Shown one piece after another: positions 18,001-25,439 of a stretch of 36,946 nt of DNA. This stretch comes from JAHFUI01 sp041485905 (GTDB lineage Bacteria > Acidobacteriota > Vicinamibacteria > Vicinamibacterales > CAVVIG01), in contig JBGPKK010000032.1 in NCBI GenBank assembly GCA_041485905.1, positions 1-36,946 on the forward strand, given 5' to 3'. The position numbers and the translations under genes are program-made. Each line of letters opens with the position of its first letter. Within the stretch, counting starts at the first letter, position 1. Under the pieces are notes generated by a model, which did no database searches, had not been told where the DNA came from, and saw nothing but the letters and a program-made list of their open reading frames with translations.

Positions 18001-18938
18001 ACGTGCTCTCGGGGGCCGTGCTCTTCAGCCTGCTGGGCGCGGCCCTGGGTTATTGGATGGCGGAGCGGATCGCCGATCCGATCAACCGCCTGACCCGCGC
18101 GACGCGGCGGATTGCGCGCGGCAACCTCGACGCACGGGTCGCGTCCGTCGCCTCCGACGAGCTCGGACGACTGATCGACGACTTCAACGGCATGGCCGCG
18201 GATCTGAAGCGGCAACGGACCGAGCTGGAGCGGACGCAGCGACTCGAGGCCTGGGCGGACATGGCGCGGCAGGTCGCGCACGACATCAAGAATCCGTTGA
18301 CGCCGATTCAGCTGTCCGCCGAGCACGCGCGCCGGGTGAACATCGATCGCGGACGGCCGCTGTCGCCGGTGCTCGACAACTGCATCAACGCGATCCTGTC
18401 CCAGGTCCGCCTGCTGCGACAGATCGCCGCCGAGTTCTCGAGCTTCGCGTCGACGGCCACCGCCCATCCTGCGCCGACCGAGCTCTCCGGGCTGCTCGAA
18501 GAGGTCATCGGCCCCTACCGCGCGGGCCTCGCCGACCGTATCGCCATCGAGGTCCGCGTGCCTGAGGATCTCCCGCCGATCCACGTCGACCGGACGCTGC
18601 TTGCCCGCGCCTTCACCAACGTCATCGAGAACGCGCTCCATGCGATGCCGGGCGATGGACAGCTCACGATTCAGGCAGGGACCCTCTTTCAAGCCGGCCC
18701 AGAGGGTCCGGGCAGCCGCGACGTCGTGGTCGTCGAGATGACCGACACCGGGGTCGGCATGGATCCGGAGGCGTTGGCCAAGATCTTCGAGCCGTATTTC
18801 TCGACGAAGGCGACCGGGACCGGGCTCGGCCTGACCATCGCGAAACGGAACATCGAGTTGAATGGCGGGACGATCGCGGTCCACAGCGAAAAAGGCGCCG
18901 GCACCACGGTCACCATGACGCTTCCAGTACTGAAATGA
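15066..18938 (+). CDS. Very large membrane-bound sensor histidine kinase, NtrY-like
   Basis: About 1290 residues, far longer than NtrY-type kinases (about 700-800). An N-terminal membrane anchor is followed by a roughly 200-residue outside region and a block of about seven or eight membrane helices (about 235-515). A second outside region (about 525-755), more helices and a third sensor segment (about 840-975) come next. HAMP starts near 995 (RIADPINRLTRATRRIARGN). The H-box is MARQVAHDIKNPLTPIQLS, with His1072 as the likely phosphorylated residue. The ATPase has NVIENALHAMPG (N box), DTGVGM and GTGLGLTIAKRN. The ATG at 15066 is preferred over a TTG at 15042. No response regulator lies nearby; the next gene overlaps the stop by 4 bp. 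The signal is unknown. Confidence 0.9.
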   Translation: MPPTTWRVARAGLAAALVVAAGSWAIERVRFGASDQEAVARIERELRQRFADSADALGRIAAQVARARLTIGDVPRGQVPVGRLFDAAAAALPDKEAGRTGITVYDTLAAIAWAGRTSELEGAKERINGPSMLLVAPGALGPRLVRIEPVVDRSRPAPVRLATVVVEQQLGPVRGTPGVADTFILSDALVPVSLRVRLGDVSPQGAYTFAIPSPGGGPLVDAEVSPADLAAARARWHGGTWAVVLSVVGITLLLCAGPLIERRRRARETRDFVAASLGLVGAILMARVVFWFAASPTLGRRPLTSPLDLLLTALAFVAIVWIALDSIERWRLAGPRPRVLRDRAVVAVAYVAAGIDVTAIVWVYERVLRNVVSQTTFDLLQFSLHPLNATRIALAFALVLLHAGVIWSAVSVTRLPSVLRARRALAPRVAAAAWMLGALIAVSVVRAIDPALPIAPLLVAALAAGIGAVALSTLRRRARRASQAARLWALFLGLLVPAVAMYPSLLAFTTGAKERLMATEFGPLAVGQRKELQNALETALAQIDARSSLADLVADPGDLAAPTTERAFAVWSDTDLRAARLTSAVELYAANGRLVSRFALNLPVTGTTAHESVRCSWQVVDEVLPFGSSERHVLWANRSICVRGRPVGAIVVSVMLDYRTLPFIESQSPYPESLQAEPRGPAEGVFGQDVEFVVYGWSRAPTYTSGTSVWSLPDPIVQAMVASRAAFWATIARDDVEFRVFFMNDRGGIYALGYPVITVLAHLVNLAELVFLASVLYVGLLAGAALFNAVTSRTPASGRALLRQIRTSFYRKLFLAFVAAAVVPVVILAIATRTYHATRSRAEENEAAARTALVAQRLVEDYATFQQRGTGALAALDDQIMVLVRRAIDQDVNLFERGQLQATSERDLFASGLLPARTPADVYRGIVLDRLPTFVSEQEAGYLLAAAPVRAGGRDGIVTVPVTLRRREIERQIDDLDRYVLSGAVLFSLLGAALGYWMAERIADPINRLTRATRRIARGNLDARVASVASDELGRLIDDFNGMAADLKRQRTELERTQRLEAWADMARQVAHDIKNPLTPIQLSAEHARRVNIDRGRPLSPVLDNCINAILSQVRLLRQIAAEFSSFASTATAHPAPTELSGLLEEVIGPYRAGLADRIAIEVRVPEDLPPIHVDRTLLARAFTNVIENALHAMPGDGQLTIQAGTLFQAGPEGPGSRDVVVVEMTDTGVGMDPEALAKIFEPYFSTKATGTGLGLTIAKRNIELNGGTIAVHSEKGAGTTVTMTLPVLK

Positions 18939-19954
18939 CGAAGCGATTGCCCGCGTCACGGCACGCACGATGTCCGACTGTCGTGGGCGTCGTTGGCGTC
19001 GTCCTCGGGGCGCTCTCGGTTGTTCTGGTGACCGGTCAGGACCGGTCCACGGCACCAACAACTCCTGGCGCTGTCAGTCGGCGAACGCTGCCACGGACAC
19101 CGTGGGGCGATCCGGATATCCAGGGGATGTGGCCCGCACGCAATGCCACGGACGCGACCTTCCAGCGACTCACGGACTTTGACGTCGGCACGGTGCTGCG
19201 GGAGCTGATCGAGGCCGGCGTGCTCGAACGGATCAGGACAGACAGCACCGGCGAACCAGGATGGGCACGCGACCAGATCGCCACATGGTTGCAAAAACAC
19301 ACCGGGACGATCTCGCTGGTCGTTGATCCACCAGACGGACGCGTGCCGCCTCTCACGCCGGAGGGCGCCGCCAGGGCCCAGCATTCGTGGCGAAGCAGTT
19401 GGGGCCCCGGACCGTGGAACAGCGTGGCTGATCTGGGGCCGTTCGATCGGTGCATTTCGCGCGGCCTTCCCGGGTCGATGTTGCCGTGGACCGACACCAA
19501 CGGCATTGAGATTGTGCAGGCGCCCGGCGTGGTGGCCATTCGCAACGAGATGATTCACGAGACACGCGTGATCCCGCTCGACGGGCGGCCGCATGTCTCG
19601 ACGAAGATTCGCGGGTACATGGGCGATTCGCGCGGCCGATGGGAACAAGGCACGCTCGTCGTCGAGACCACAAACTTCAACGGCAGGATTGGCGCGCGCA
19701 TGAACGGGGACGAAGCGCCGACGAGCGACAAGCTGCGCATCACCGAACGCTTCACGCCGACCGATGCCTATACGATCCAGTATGAGATGACCCTCGACGA
19801 CCCAGCCACGTGGACACGGCCCTGGACCCTCGCGTACGTCCTGCAGCGAATCTCGTCGTACGCGTTCTCTGAGTATGCCTGCCACGAGGGAAATTACGGG
19901 GTGGCGAACATCCTCCGCACGGCGCGGGCCCAGGAACAGACGGCCGATAAGTAA
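18935..19954 (+). CDS. Secreted conserved protein of an acidobacterial family (function unknown)
   Basis: A 339-residue protein with an N-terminal signal (VVGVVGVVLGALSVVLVTG). The mature part starts RTPWGDPDIQGMWPARNATD. Later blocks are GPFDRCISRGLPGSMLP, VVAIRNEMIHETRVIPLDG, RWEQGTLVVETTNFNG, DKLRITERFTPTDAYTIQYE and FSEYACHEGNYGVANIL. These blocks recur, in my recollection, in a large family of hypothetical proteins in acidobacterial genomes with no established function. The ATG overlaps the kinase stop in an ATGA, so the two are probably co-translated, and the protein could relate to the signal the kinase senses. That link is inference only. It is followed by 111 bp before the cytochrome operon. 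Confidence 0.72.
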   Translation: MTKRLPASRHARCPTVVGVVGVVLGALSVVLVTGQDRSTAPTTPGAVSRRTLPRTPWGDPDIQGMWPARNATDATFQRLTDFDVGTVLRELIEAGVLERIRTDSTGEPGWARDQIATWLQKHTGTISLVVDPPDGRVPPLTPEGAARAQHSWRSSWGPGPWNSVADLGPFDRCISRGLPGSMLPWTDTNGIEIVQAPGVVAIRNEMIHETRVIPLDGRPHVSTKIRGYMGDSRGRWEQGTLVVETTNFNGRIGARMNGDEAPTSDKLRITERFTPTDAYTIQYEMTLDDPATWTRPWTLAYVLQRISSYAFSEYACHEGNYGVANILRTARAQEQTADK

Positions 19955-20065
19955 CGACATCGCGCGTCGGCGCCTCATGCGCGAAAGCCGGCAGCTTGCG
20001 AGGTCAGCAACGGCCGTGGGAGAATGGGCGGCGCCAGCGTCGCGCACCGAAGGGATACGGGACAC

Positions 20066-20509
20066 ATGCGTCGATTCTTCAACCTGACAACTGCCCTCGT
20101 CGTGCTGTCTTACATCAGCATGGCGGGCCTCGGGATCGCCGGCCAGGCGAAAAAGCCTGCCGCGAAAAAGAAGGCCGACACCACGACAACGACGGTCAAG
20201 AATCCGGTCGCTGTCACACCGGCGTCCATCGCCACCGGTCAGGCCGCGTTTCAGAAGTATTGCCGCTTTTGCCACGGCGCCGACGCCAAGGGTGACGGTC
20301 CGCAAGCGCCGAAAGACACGCATCCGCCGAACCTGATCGACGATAAGTGGGATCATGGCTCGTCGGACGCGGACATTTTCGCGACGATCAAGGACGGCAT
20401 CGGTCCGAAGTTCGACATGAAGGGGTTCAACAGCAAGCTGACTCCTCAGGAGATGTGGAGCATCGTCAACTACCTGCGCAGCCTCGGACCCAAGGGCACG
20501 ACTCGCTGA
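20066..20509 (+). CDS. actE: Monoheme c-type cytochrome, ActE-like subunit
   Basis: Secreted class I cytochrome c of 147 residues. The signal peptide is MRRFFNLTTALVVLSYISMA, followed by a Lys/Ala/Thr-rich linker and one heme site CRFCH (Cys66, Cys69, His70). Met118 in KFDMKG is the likely sixth ligand, and a C-terminal helix (PQEMWSIVNYLRSL) is typical of the family. The ATG at 20066 puts the signal peptide first, with AGGGA ten bases upstream; an earlier start at 20024 adds non-signal residues. It heads the Act operon, so it probably takes electrons from the pentaheme subunit and passes them to an oxidase. The name ActE is by context; isolated cytochromes look alike. Confidence 0.82.
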   Translation: MRRFFNLTTALVVLSYISMAGLGIAGQAKKPAAKKKADTTTTTVKNPVAVTPASIATGQAAFQKYCRFCHGADAKGDGPQAPKDTHPPNLIDDKWDHGSSDADIFATIKDGIGPKFDMKGFNSKLTPQEMWSIVNYLRSLGPKGTTR

Positions 20510-20527
20510 CGATCGCGGTTCACCACG

Positions 20528-21118
20528 GTGCACACGGATTCATACGGCAGGTTCCTCCGCTGGGCGGCGCCGCTTGTCGTCGCGCTCGCGGCAGTCAGTT
20601 CCTGCCGTCTCGCTGAGGAACCTCCCGCCGCCTCCGTGTTCACGCCGGCCCACCGAACGATAGGCAGCGCCGTGAATGATTTCCTGAACATCCGGCCCGC
20701 CCCCGCACAGCCCTTTCCCTTCCCGCACAAAGCGCATCTGGCCAAAGGGATCATGTGCACCGAGTACTGCCATGAAAGCGCGGTGAAGGGTCCGATCGCC
20801 GGTCTGCCGAGCGTCAAGACCTGTATGATCTGCCACGAATCGATTGCCACCGACCGACCTCTCATCAAGACCGTCGCCGACTATCAGAAGCGTGGCATCG
20901 ACATCCCGTGGCAACGCGTGTACGGATACGCCTCGGAGTCGCACGTCCGCTTCAACCACGCACCGCACCTTCGTGCGAAAGTCGATTGCGTCACGTGTCA
21001 CGGAAATATCGGTCAGCAAACGGTCGCGGAGCGCAACGTCGACCTGAAGATGGGCTTCTGCGTCAACTGTCACAAGAGTAAGCAGGCACCGAACGAGTGC
21101 CTGACCTGCCACTTCTGA
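20528..21118 (+). CDS. actA: Pentaheme c-type cytochrome lipoprotein, ActA-like subunit
   Basis: Periplasm-facing multiheme subunit of Alternative Complex III. Of 196 residues, the first 26 form a lipoprotein signal ending VSSC (Cys26). Five heme attachment sites follow: an unusual CTEYCH with three residues between the cysteines (Cys77, Cys81, His82), CMICH (Cys99), CVTCH (Cys154), CVNCH (Cys178) and CLTCH (Cys191). FPHKAH and FNHAPH offer distal His ligands. Five hemes match ActA of characterised complexes. The GTG at 20528 has no Shine-Dalgarno and lies 18 bp after the monoheme gene. The stop is one base before the next start. Confidence 0.86.
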   Translation: MHTDSYGRFLRWAAPLVVALAAVSSCRLAEEPPAASVFTPAHRTIGSAVNDFLNIRPAPAQPFPFPHKAHLAKGIMCTEYCHESAVKGPIAGLPSVKTCMICHESIATDRPLIKTVADYQKRGIDIPWQRVYGYASESHVRFNHAPHLRAKVDCVTCHGNIGQQTVAERNVDLKMGFCVNCHKSKQAPNECLTCHF

Positions 21119-21119
21119 T

Positions 21120-23378
21120 ATGGATCGCCGCGCATTCATCAAAGTAACCGCGATCACCGGCACGAGCGCCACGCTCGCCAATTGCGGCAACCCCGAGCAT
21201 CAGCTCATTCGGTTCGTGCCCGACGAAGAGCGCGTGCCCGGCGTGGCCGAGTGGAAGCCGGGCCTCTGTCCGCTTTGCTCCGCCGGATGCGGACTGCTCG
21301 TGCGCGTCATGGAAGGCGACGCGGAGGTCCTGCGCGGCGGGCAGACCGGCGTCATGAAAATGGGGCTGGCCAAGAAGCTCGAGGGAAATCCGGCCCATCC
21401 GATCAGCCAGGGCAAATTGTGCGCGCGCGGGCAGGCGGCGATTCAGCTCACCTATCACCCCGATCGGATCGCCCATCCGCTCAAACGAACCGGCGCGCGC
21501 GGAAGCGGTCAGTTTCAGGAAGTGAGCTGGGACGTAGCGCTCGCCGAGCTCGTCACGCAACTCGACGGCCTCGCCGCGGCAGGCAATCGCCAGTCGCTGG
21601 CTTTCATGACGGGGCCGTCCACGGGGCAGCGCGGCGAGCTTGTGTCGCAGTTTCTCTCCCGGTTCGGGGCACCGCCGGCACTCTCCTACGAGGCCTTCGG
21701 CGACGAAGTCCTTCGCCGCGCCAACCTGATGAGCTTCGGCCGCAGCCAGCTGCCGACGCTCGATCTGCCGAGAACCCGGTACGTTATCTCCTTCGGCGCC
21801 GATTTTCTCGGCACCTGGAACTCTCCCGTGGCGCAGAGCGCCGGCTACGGACACATGCGGCAGGGGCGGAGCGGCGTGCGCGCCACGTTCGTTCAGCTCG
21901 AATCCCGCATGTCGCAGACGGGCGCCAACGCCGACGAGTGGATTCCGGTCAGGCCGGGAACCGAAGGCGTGGTGGCGCTCGGTCTGGCGCACGTGCTGCT
22001 CGCGTCGGGCCTGCGGCCCGCCAACGCGGCGGGCCGCGCCGGCGCGGTGATCGATGGGTGGTCATCAGGGTTGTCCGCCTACACGCCGGCGGAAGTCGAG
22101 CGGCGGACAGGGGTCGTTGCCGCGCGGATTGAGCGTCTCGCGCGCGAGTTGGCCGACCAGCGGCCGGGGGTTGCCGTGATCGGCGGCGCCCCGCTTGCGC
22201 ACACCAACGGTCTCGCGGCCGCGCTTGCCGTCAACGCCCTCAACGCGCTGCTTGGCAGCGTCGGCGAACCGGGCGGCGTCAACTTCATGCCGCAGATCGC
22301 GCGTCCCGGCGACACCACCCGGTCGCGAGGCGACCAGCCTCCGACGCTGGCCAGGATGACGGCCGACATCCTCGCCGCGGATCGGTCGCCCGTGCAGGCG
22401 CTCCTGATAGACGATGCCAATCCGGTGTTTACGGCGCCGCCGGCGTGGCGCGTGCGCGAGGCGCTCGTCAAAGTCCCGTTTATGGCGAGCTTTGGCAGCT
22501 TCATCGATGAGACGAGCGTGCTCGCCGATCTGATCCTGCCGGATCACTCGTTTCTGGAATCGTGGACCGATGCGCGGCCTGAATCTGGCGCGGCGGTGGC
22601 GGTGGCCACGCTGGCGCCGCCGGCGATGCGGCCGCTGCATCAGACGCGCGCGATGCCGGATGTGCTGCTTGAAGTCGCCGGCCGCCTGGCGCAGCCGCTC
22701 AGTCCGGCGCTGCCGTGGCAGACGTTCGACGAGATGCTGAGGGCGGCCTTCGCTGCCCTGCCCGCGCCAGCGCCCGACGCCGATGCGTGGAGCAGCGCCC
22801 AACAACAGGGCGGATGGTGGGGCGCGCCCGCAGGGAACGGTCTTCAGATCGTTCCAGTCGGTCTTGCCGCTCCGCTCAAGCTCGCGGATCCGCAATTCGA
22901 CGGCGCCGTCGCTGAGTACCCGTTTCATTTCCTGCCCTACCCGTCGCAGGCGTTCCTGGATGGTCGGCTCGCCCACCTTCCGTGGCTGCAGGAGCTCCCC
23001 GACGTGATGTCGACCGCGATGTGGAGCAGCTGGGTGGAGATCAATCCGCAGACGGCCGCGCGCCTGCGCATCGCGGAAGGCGACATCGTGGAAGTTGCAT
23101 CCACGCAGGGATCTTTGCGGGCGCCGGCGCTCGTGTCGCCGGGCGTCGCGCCGGACGTGATCGCCATGCCCGCCGGCCAGGGGCATGAGACGTTCACGCG
23201 ATATGCGAGCGGCCGGGGTCAGAACCCGATGAAGATCCTTGCGCCGCTGACCGAACCGGAAACCGGCGCACTGGCCTGGGCGGCCACGCGCGTCCGCCTG
23301 TCGCGCGTCGGCGGGCCGACCGGCGAGCTGATTCTCTTTGCGGGCGGCATGGCGGAACACCCCAATGTACGACGATAA
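21120..23378 (+). CDS. actB: Molybdopterin-oxidoreductase-fold subunit ActB1 of Alternative Complex III
   Basis: Large (752 residue) exported subunit of the complex iron-sulfur molybdoenzyme fold. It begins with a twin-arginine signal (DRRAFIKV) ending in a possible lipobox (LANC, Cys22). A [4Fe-4S]-type motif follows, CPLCSAGC with Cys50, Cys53, Cys57 and then Cys101 in GKLCARGQ. The blocks RYVISFGADFLGTWNSPVAQ and LESRMSQTGANADEWIPVRP are typical of ActB. A C-terminal molybdopterin-dinucleotide-type domain carries QTAARLRIAEGDIVEVASTQ. In Rhodothermus this domain is fused to the ferredoxin part; here they are two genes. In solved complexes this domain carries no Mo cofactor, so its role here may be structural, though the cysteine motif is retained. 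Confidence 0.87.
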   Translation: MDRRAFIKVTAITGTSATLANCGNPEHQLIRFVPDEERVPGVAEWKPGLCPLCSAGCGLLVRVMEGDAEVLRGGQTGVMKMGLAKKLEGNPAHPISQGKLCARGQAAIQLTYHPDRIAHPLKRTGARGSGQFQEVSWDVALAELVTQLDGLAAAGNRQSLAFMTGPSTGQRGELVSQFLSRFGAPPALSYEAFGDEVLRRANLMSFGRSQLPTLDLPRTRYVISFGADFLGTWNSPVAQSAGYGHMRQGRSGVRATFVQLESRMSQTGANADEWIPVRPGTEGVVALGLAHVLLASGLRPANAAGRAGAVIDGWSSGLSAYTPAEVERRTGVVAARIERLARELADQRPGVAVIGGAPLAHTNGLAAALAVNALNALLGSVGEPGGVNFMPQIARPGDTTRSRGDQPPTLARMTADILAADRSPVQALLIDDANPVFTAPPAWRVREALVKVPFMASFGSFIDETSVLADLILPDHSFLESWTDARPESGAAVAVATLAPPAMRPLHQTRAMPDVLLEVAGRLAQPLSPALPWQTFDEMLRAAFAALPAPAPDADAWSSAQQQGGWWGAPAGNGLQIVPVGLAAPLKLADPQFDGAVAEYPFHFLPYPSQAFLDGRLAHLPWLQELPDVMSTAMWSSWVEINPQTAARLRIAEGDIVEVASTQGSLRAPALVSPGVAPDVIAMPAGQGHETFTRYASGRGQNPMKILAPLTEPETGALAWAATRVRLSRVGGPTGELILFAGGMAEHPNVRR

Positions 23379-23382
23379 GGAG
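23377..23382 (+). promoter_or_regulatory. Strong ribosome-binding site of actB2
   Basis: AAGGAG overlaps the TAA stop of the preceding gene (23376-23378) and lies six bases before the ATG at 23389. It is one of the few strong Shine-Dalgarno sequences in the window and fixes this start. Confidence 0.8.
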
Positions 23383-23388
23383 CAATAG

Positions 23389-24081
23389 ATGGCTCACCGA
23401 TGGGGCATGGCGGTCGATCTCGATCGCTGCACCGGGTGCGAAGCGTGCGTCACAGCGTGTCGGGCCGAGAACAACGTCCCGACGGTGGGCGCGGCGCAGG
23501 CCGCCACCGGCCGCGCGATCCATTGGATGCGCGTCGAGCGGTACTGGGAAGGTGAATTTCCCGACGCACGCCTCAAGTTCAGGCCGGTCCTCTGCCAGCA
23601 GTGCGATGCGGCGCCGTGCGAGCCGGTCTGCCCCACCTACGCGAGCCATCACACGGAAGAGGGACTGAACGCGCAGGTGTACAACCGCTGCATCGGCACG
23701 CGGTACTGCGCCAACGCGTGTCCCTACAACGTGCGGTTCTTCAACTTCTTCAACCCGATCTGGGACAAGCCGCTCCATCTGCAACTGAACCCCGACGTCT
23801 CGATCCGCGAGGTCGGGGTCATGGAGAAATGCACGTTCTGCGTGCAGCGCATCAGCGCCGCGGAGATTCAGGCGAAGGCTGACAACACGCCGATCACAGA
23901 CGGCGATCTGAAGCCCGCCTGCGTCCAGTCCTGCCCGGCGACGGCGCTGGTGTTCGGCGACCTCAACGATTCCGAGAGCGCCGTCTCGCGGCTCTCGCGT
24001 TCATCGCGCGGCAGCAAGCTCCTCGGGGATCTGGGCACACAGCCCAAGGTCACCTATCTCGCGCGGCAGTCCCAGGCATGA
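23389..24081 (+). CDS. actB: Four-cluster ferredoxin-like subunit ActB2 of Alternative Complex III
   Basis: Electron-transfer subunit of 230 residues related to DmsB/PsrB/NrfC. Cysteine groups are CTGCEACVTAC (14, 17, 20, 24), CQQCDAAPCEPVC (69, 72, 77, 81), CIGTRYCANAC (101, 107, 111) and CTFC plus CVQSC (148, 151, 178, 182). In the third group Thr104 stands where a fourth cysteine would be, predicting one [3Fe-4S] and three [4Fe-4S] clusters, the set found in characterised Alternative Complex III. There is no signal peptide, so it is likely carried out with the Tat-exported ActB1. The stop overlaps the next ATG in ATGA. Confidence 0.9.
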   Translation: MAHRWGMAVDLDRCTGCEACVTACRAENNVPTVGAAQAATGRAIHWMRVERYWEGEFPDARLKFRPVLCQQCDAAPCEPVCPTYASHHTEEGLNAQVYNRCIGTRYCANACPYNVRFFNFFNPIWDKPLHLQLNPDVSIREVGVMEKCTFCVQRISAAEIQAKADNTPITDGDLKPACVQSCPATALVFGDLNDSESAVSRLSRSSRGSKLLGDLGTQPKVTYLARQSQA

Positions 24082-25439
24082 CGGGCGATACCCCCGATCG
24101 GCGGATCAGCGACGACCTGCTGCGCCCGCTGCTCACCACGTCTGCGCGGTTCTACGTCCTGGTCGCGTTCCTCGGCGCGATCGTCGCGGCCGGACTGGTC
24201 ACGTGGATCTTCCAGATGTATCAGGGCTTCGGCGTCACCGGCATCCGCTGGCCGATCTTCTGGGCGTTTTACGTCACGAACTTCGTGTTCTGGATCGGCA
24301 TCAGCCACGCCGGCACGCTCATCTCCGCGATCCTGCGGCTCGTGAACGCCCGGTGGCGGCGTCCGGTCACGCGGTGCGCGGAAGCCATCACCGTCTTTGC
24401 GCTGATGATCGGCGCCATGTTTCCGATCATCCACCTCGGCCGGCCCTGGTTGTTCTTCTGGCTCGTGCCGTATCCCAACCAGCGCGGCATCTGGCCCAAC
24501 TTCCGTTCGCCGCTCGTCTGGGATTTTTTTGCCATCTCGACGTACCTGACCGGCAGCGTCCTGTTTCTCCTGTTGCCGATGATTCCCGACCTCGCGCTCG
24601 TCCGCGACCGGACGACGGGGACGCGCAGCCGGATCTATGGAGTGCTGGCGCTCGGGTGGCAGGGCACGACGAAACAATGGCACCGCCTCGAATCGGCCAT
24701 GCAGATCATGGCGATTGCGATTCTTCCGGTCGCCGTGTCGGTCCACACGATTGTGTCCTTTGATTTTTCGATGGCGCCTGTGCCGATGTGGCACTCCACT
24801 ATTTTCGGACCGTATTTCGTGGCCGGAGCGATCTTCAGCGGCCTCGCCGCGCTCATCGTCGCCATGGCGTTCCTGCGGAGGCTGCTTCATCTTGAAGAGT
24901 ACTTGCACCCGGTGCATTTTCAGAACCTGGGCAAGCTGCTGCTGCTGATGAGCCTGTTGTGGGCGTACTTCCTCTTTGCCGAGCGGCTGACGGTCTGGTA
25001 CGGCAACGAGGCCGCCGAGATGGCGGTCTTCGAGGCCACCCAGCGCGGGTCATTCGCGCCGCTCTACTGGACGATGGTCGTCTGCAATTTTGTCATTCCG
25101 TTTCCGATTCTGGCGCTGAAGAAGCTTCGAACGATTGCCGGCTGCGTCTTCGCGTCCTGTTCCGTGCTGATCGGCATGTGGCTGGAGCGGTTTCTCATCA
25201 TCGTGCCTTCGCTCGGTCACAAATATCTCCCGTACAGCTGGGGCACCTATCGGCCGCGGCCGGTCGAAATCATGATCACGATTTCGACGTTCGCCGCCAT
25301 GGCGCTGCTGTACGTCTTGTTCGCGAAGTTCGTGCCCATTATTTCTATCTGGGAGCTCAAGGTCGGCATGCATCCGCCTCACCCGGTCAGCGCCGAGGAG
25401 TCGGAGGAGGCGCAGCAGCTGTGGAGGACGCAGCCGTGA
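24078..25439 (+). CDS. actC: NrfD-family quinol-binding membrane subunit ActC
   Basis: Integral membrane subunit (453 residues) that binds menaquinol and anchors the peripheral subunits. About ten hydrophobic helices are visible, from FYVLVAFLGAIVAAGLVTWI near residue 26 to MITISTFAAMALLYVLFAKF near 400. Conserved NrfD/ActC features include WIGISHAGTLISAILRL, FPIIHLGRPWLFFWLVPYPN, WDFFAISTYL, SVHTIVSFDFSM and HKYLPYSWGTYRPRPVE. It overlaps ActB2 by 4 bp and ends overlapping ActD by 4 bp. Only one NrfD-type gene is present in this operon; canonical clusters also have ActF. Confidence 0.92.
   Translation: MTGDTPDRRISDDLLRPLLTTSARFYVLVAFLGAIVAAGLVTWIFQMYQGFGVTGIRWPIFWAFYVTNFVFWIGISHAGTLISAILRLVNARWRRPVTRCAEAITVFALMIGAMFPIIHLGRPWLFFWLVPYPNQRGIWPNFRSPLVWDFFAISTYLTGSVLFLLLPMIPDLALVRDRTTGTRSRIYGVLALGWQGTTKQWHRLESAMQIMAIAILPVAVSVHTIVSFDFSMAPVPMWHSTIFGPYFVAGAIFSGLAALIVAMAFLRRLLHLEEYLHPVHFQNLGKLLLLMSLLWAYFLFAERLTVWYGNEAAEMAVFEATQRGSFAPLYWTMVVCNFVIPFPILALKKLRTIAGCVFASCSVLIGMWLERFLIIVPSLGHKYLPYSWGTYRPRPVEIMITISTFAAMALLYVLFAKFVPIISIWELKVGMHPPHPVSAEESEEAQQLWRTQP

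Noticed and set aside
16509..19061. An 850-codon minus-strand frame opposite the sensor kinase
   Set aside because: Same reason: composition-driven shadow of a gene with clear HAMP, H-box and ATPase motifs.
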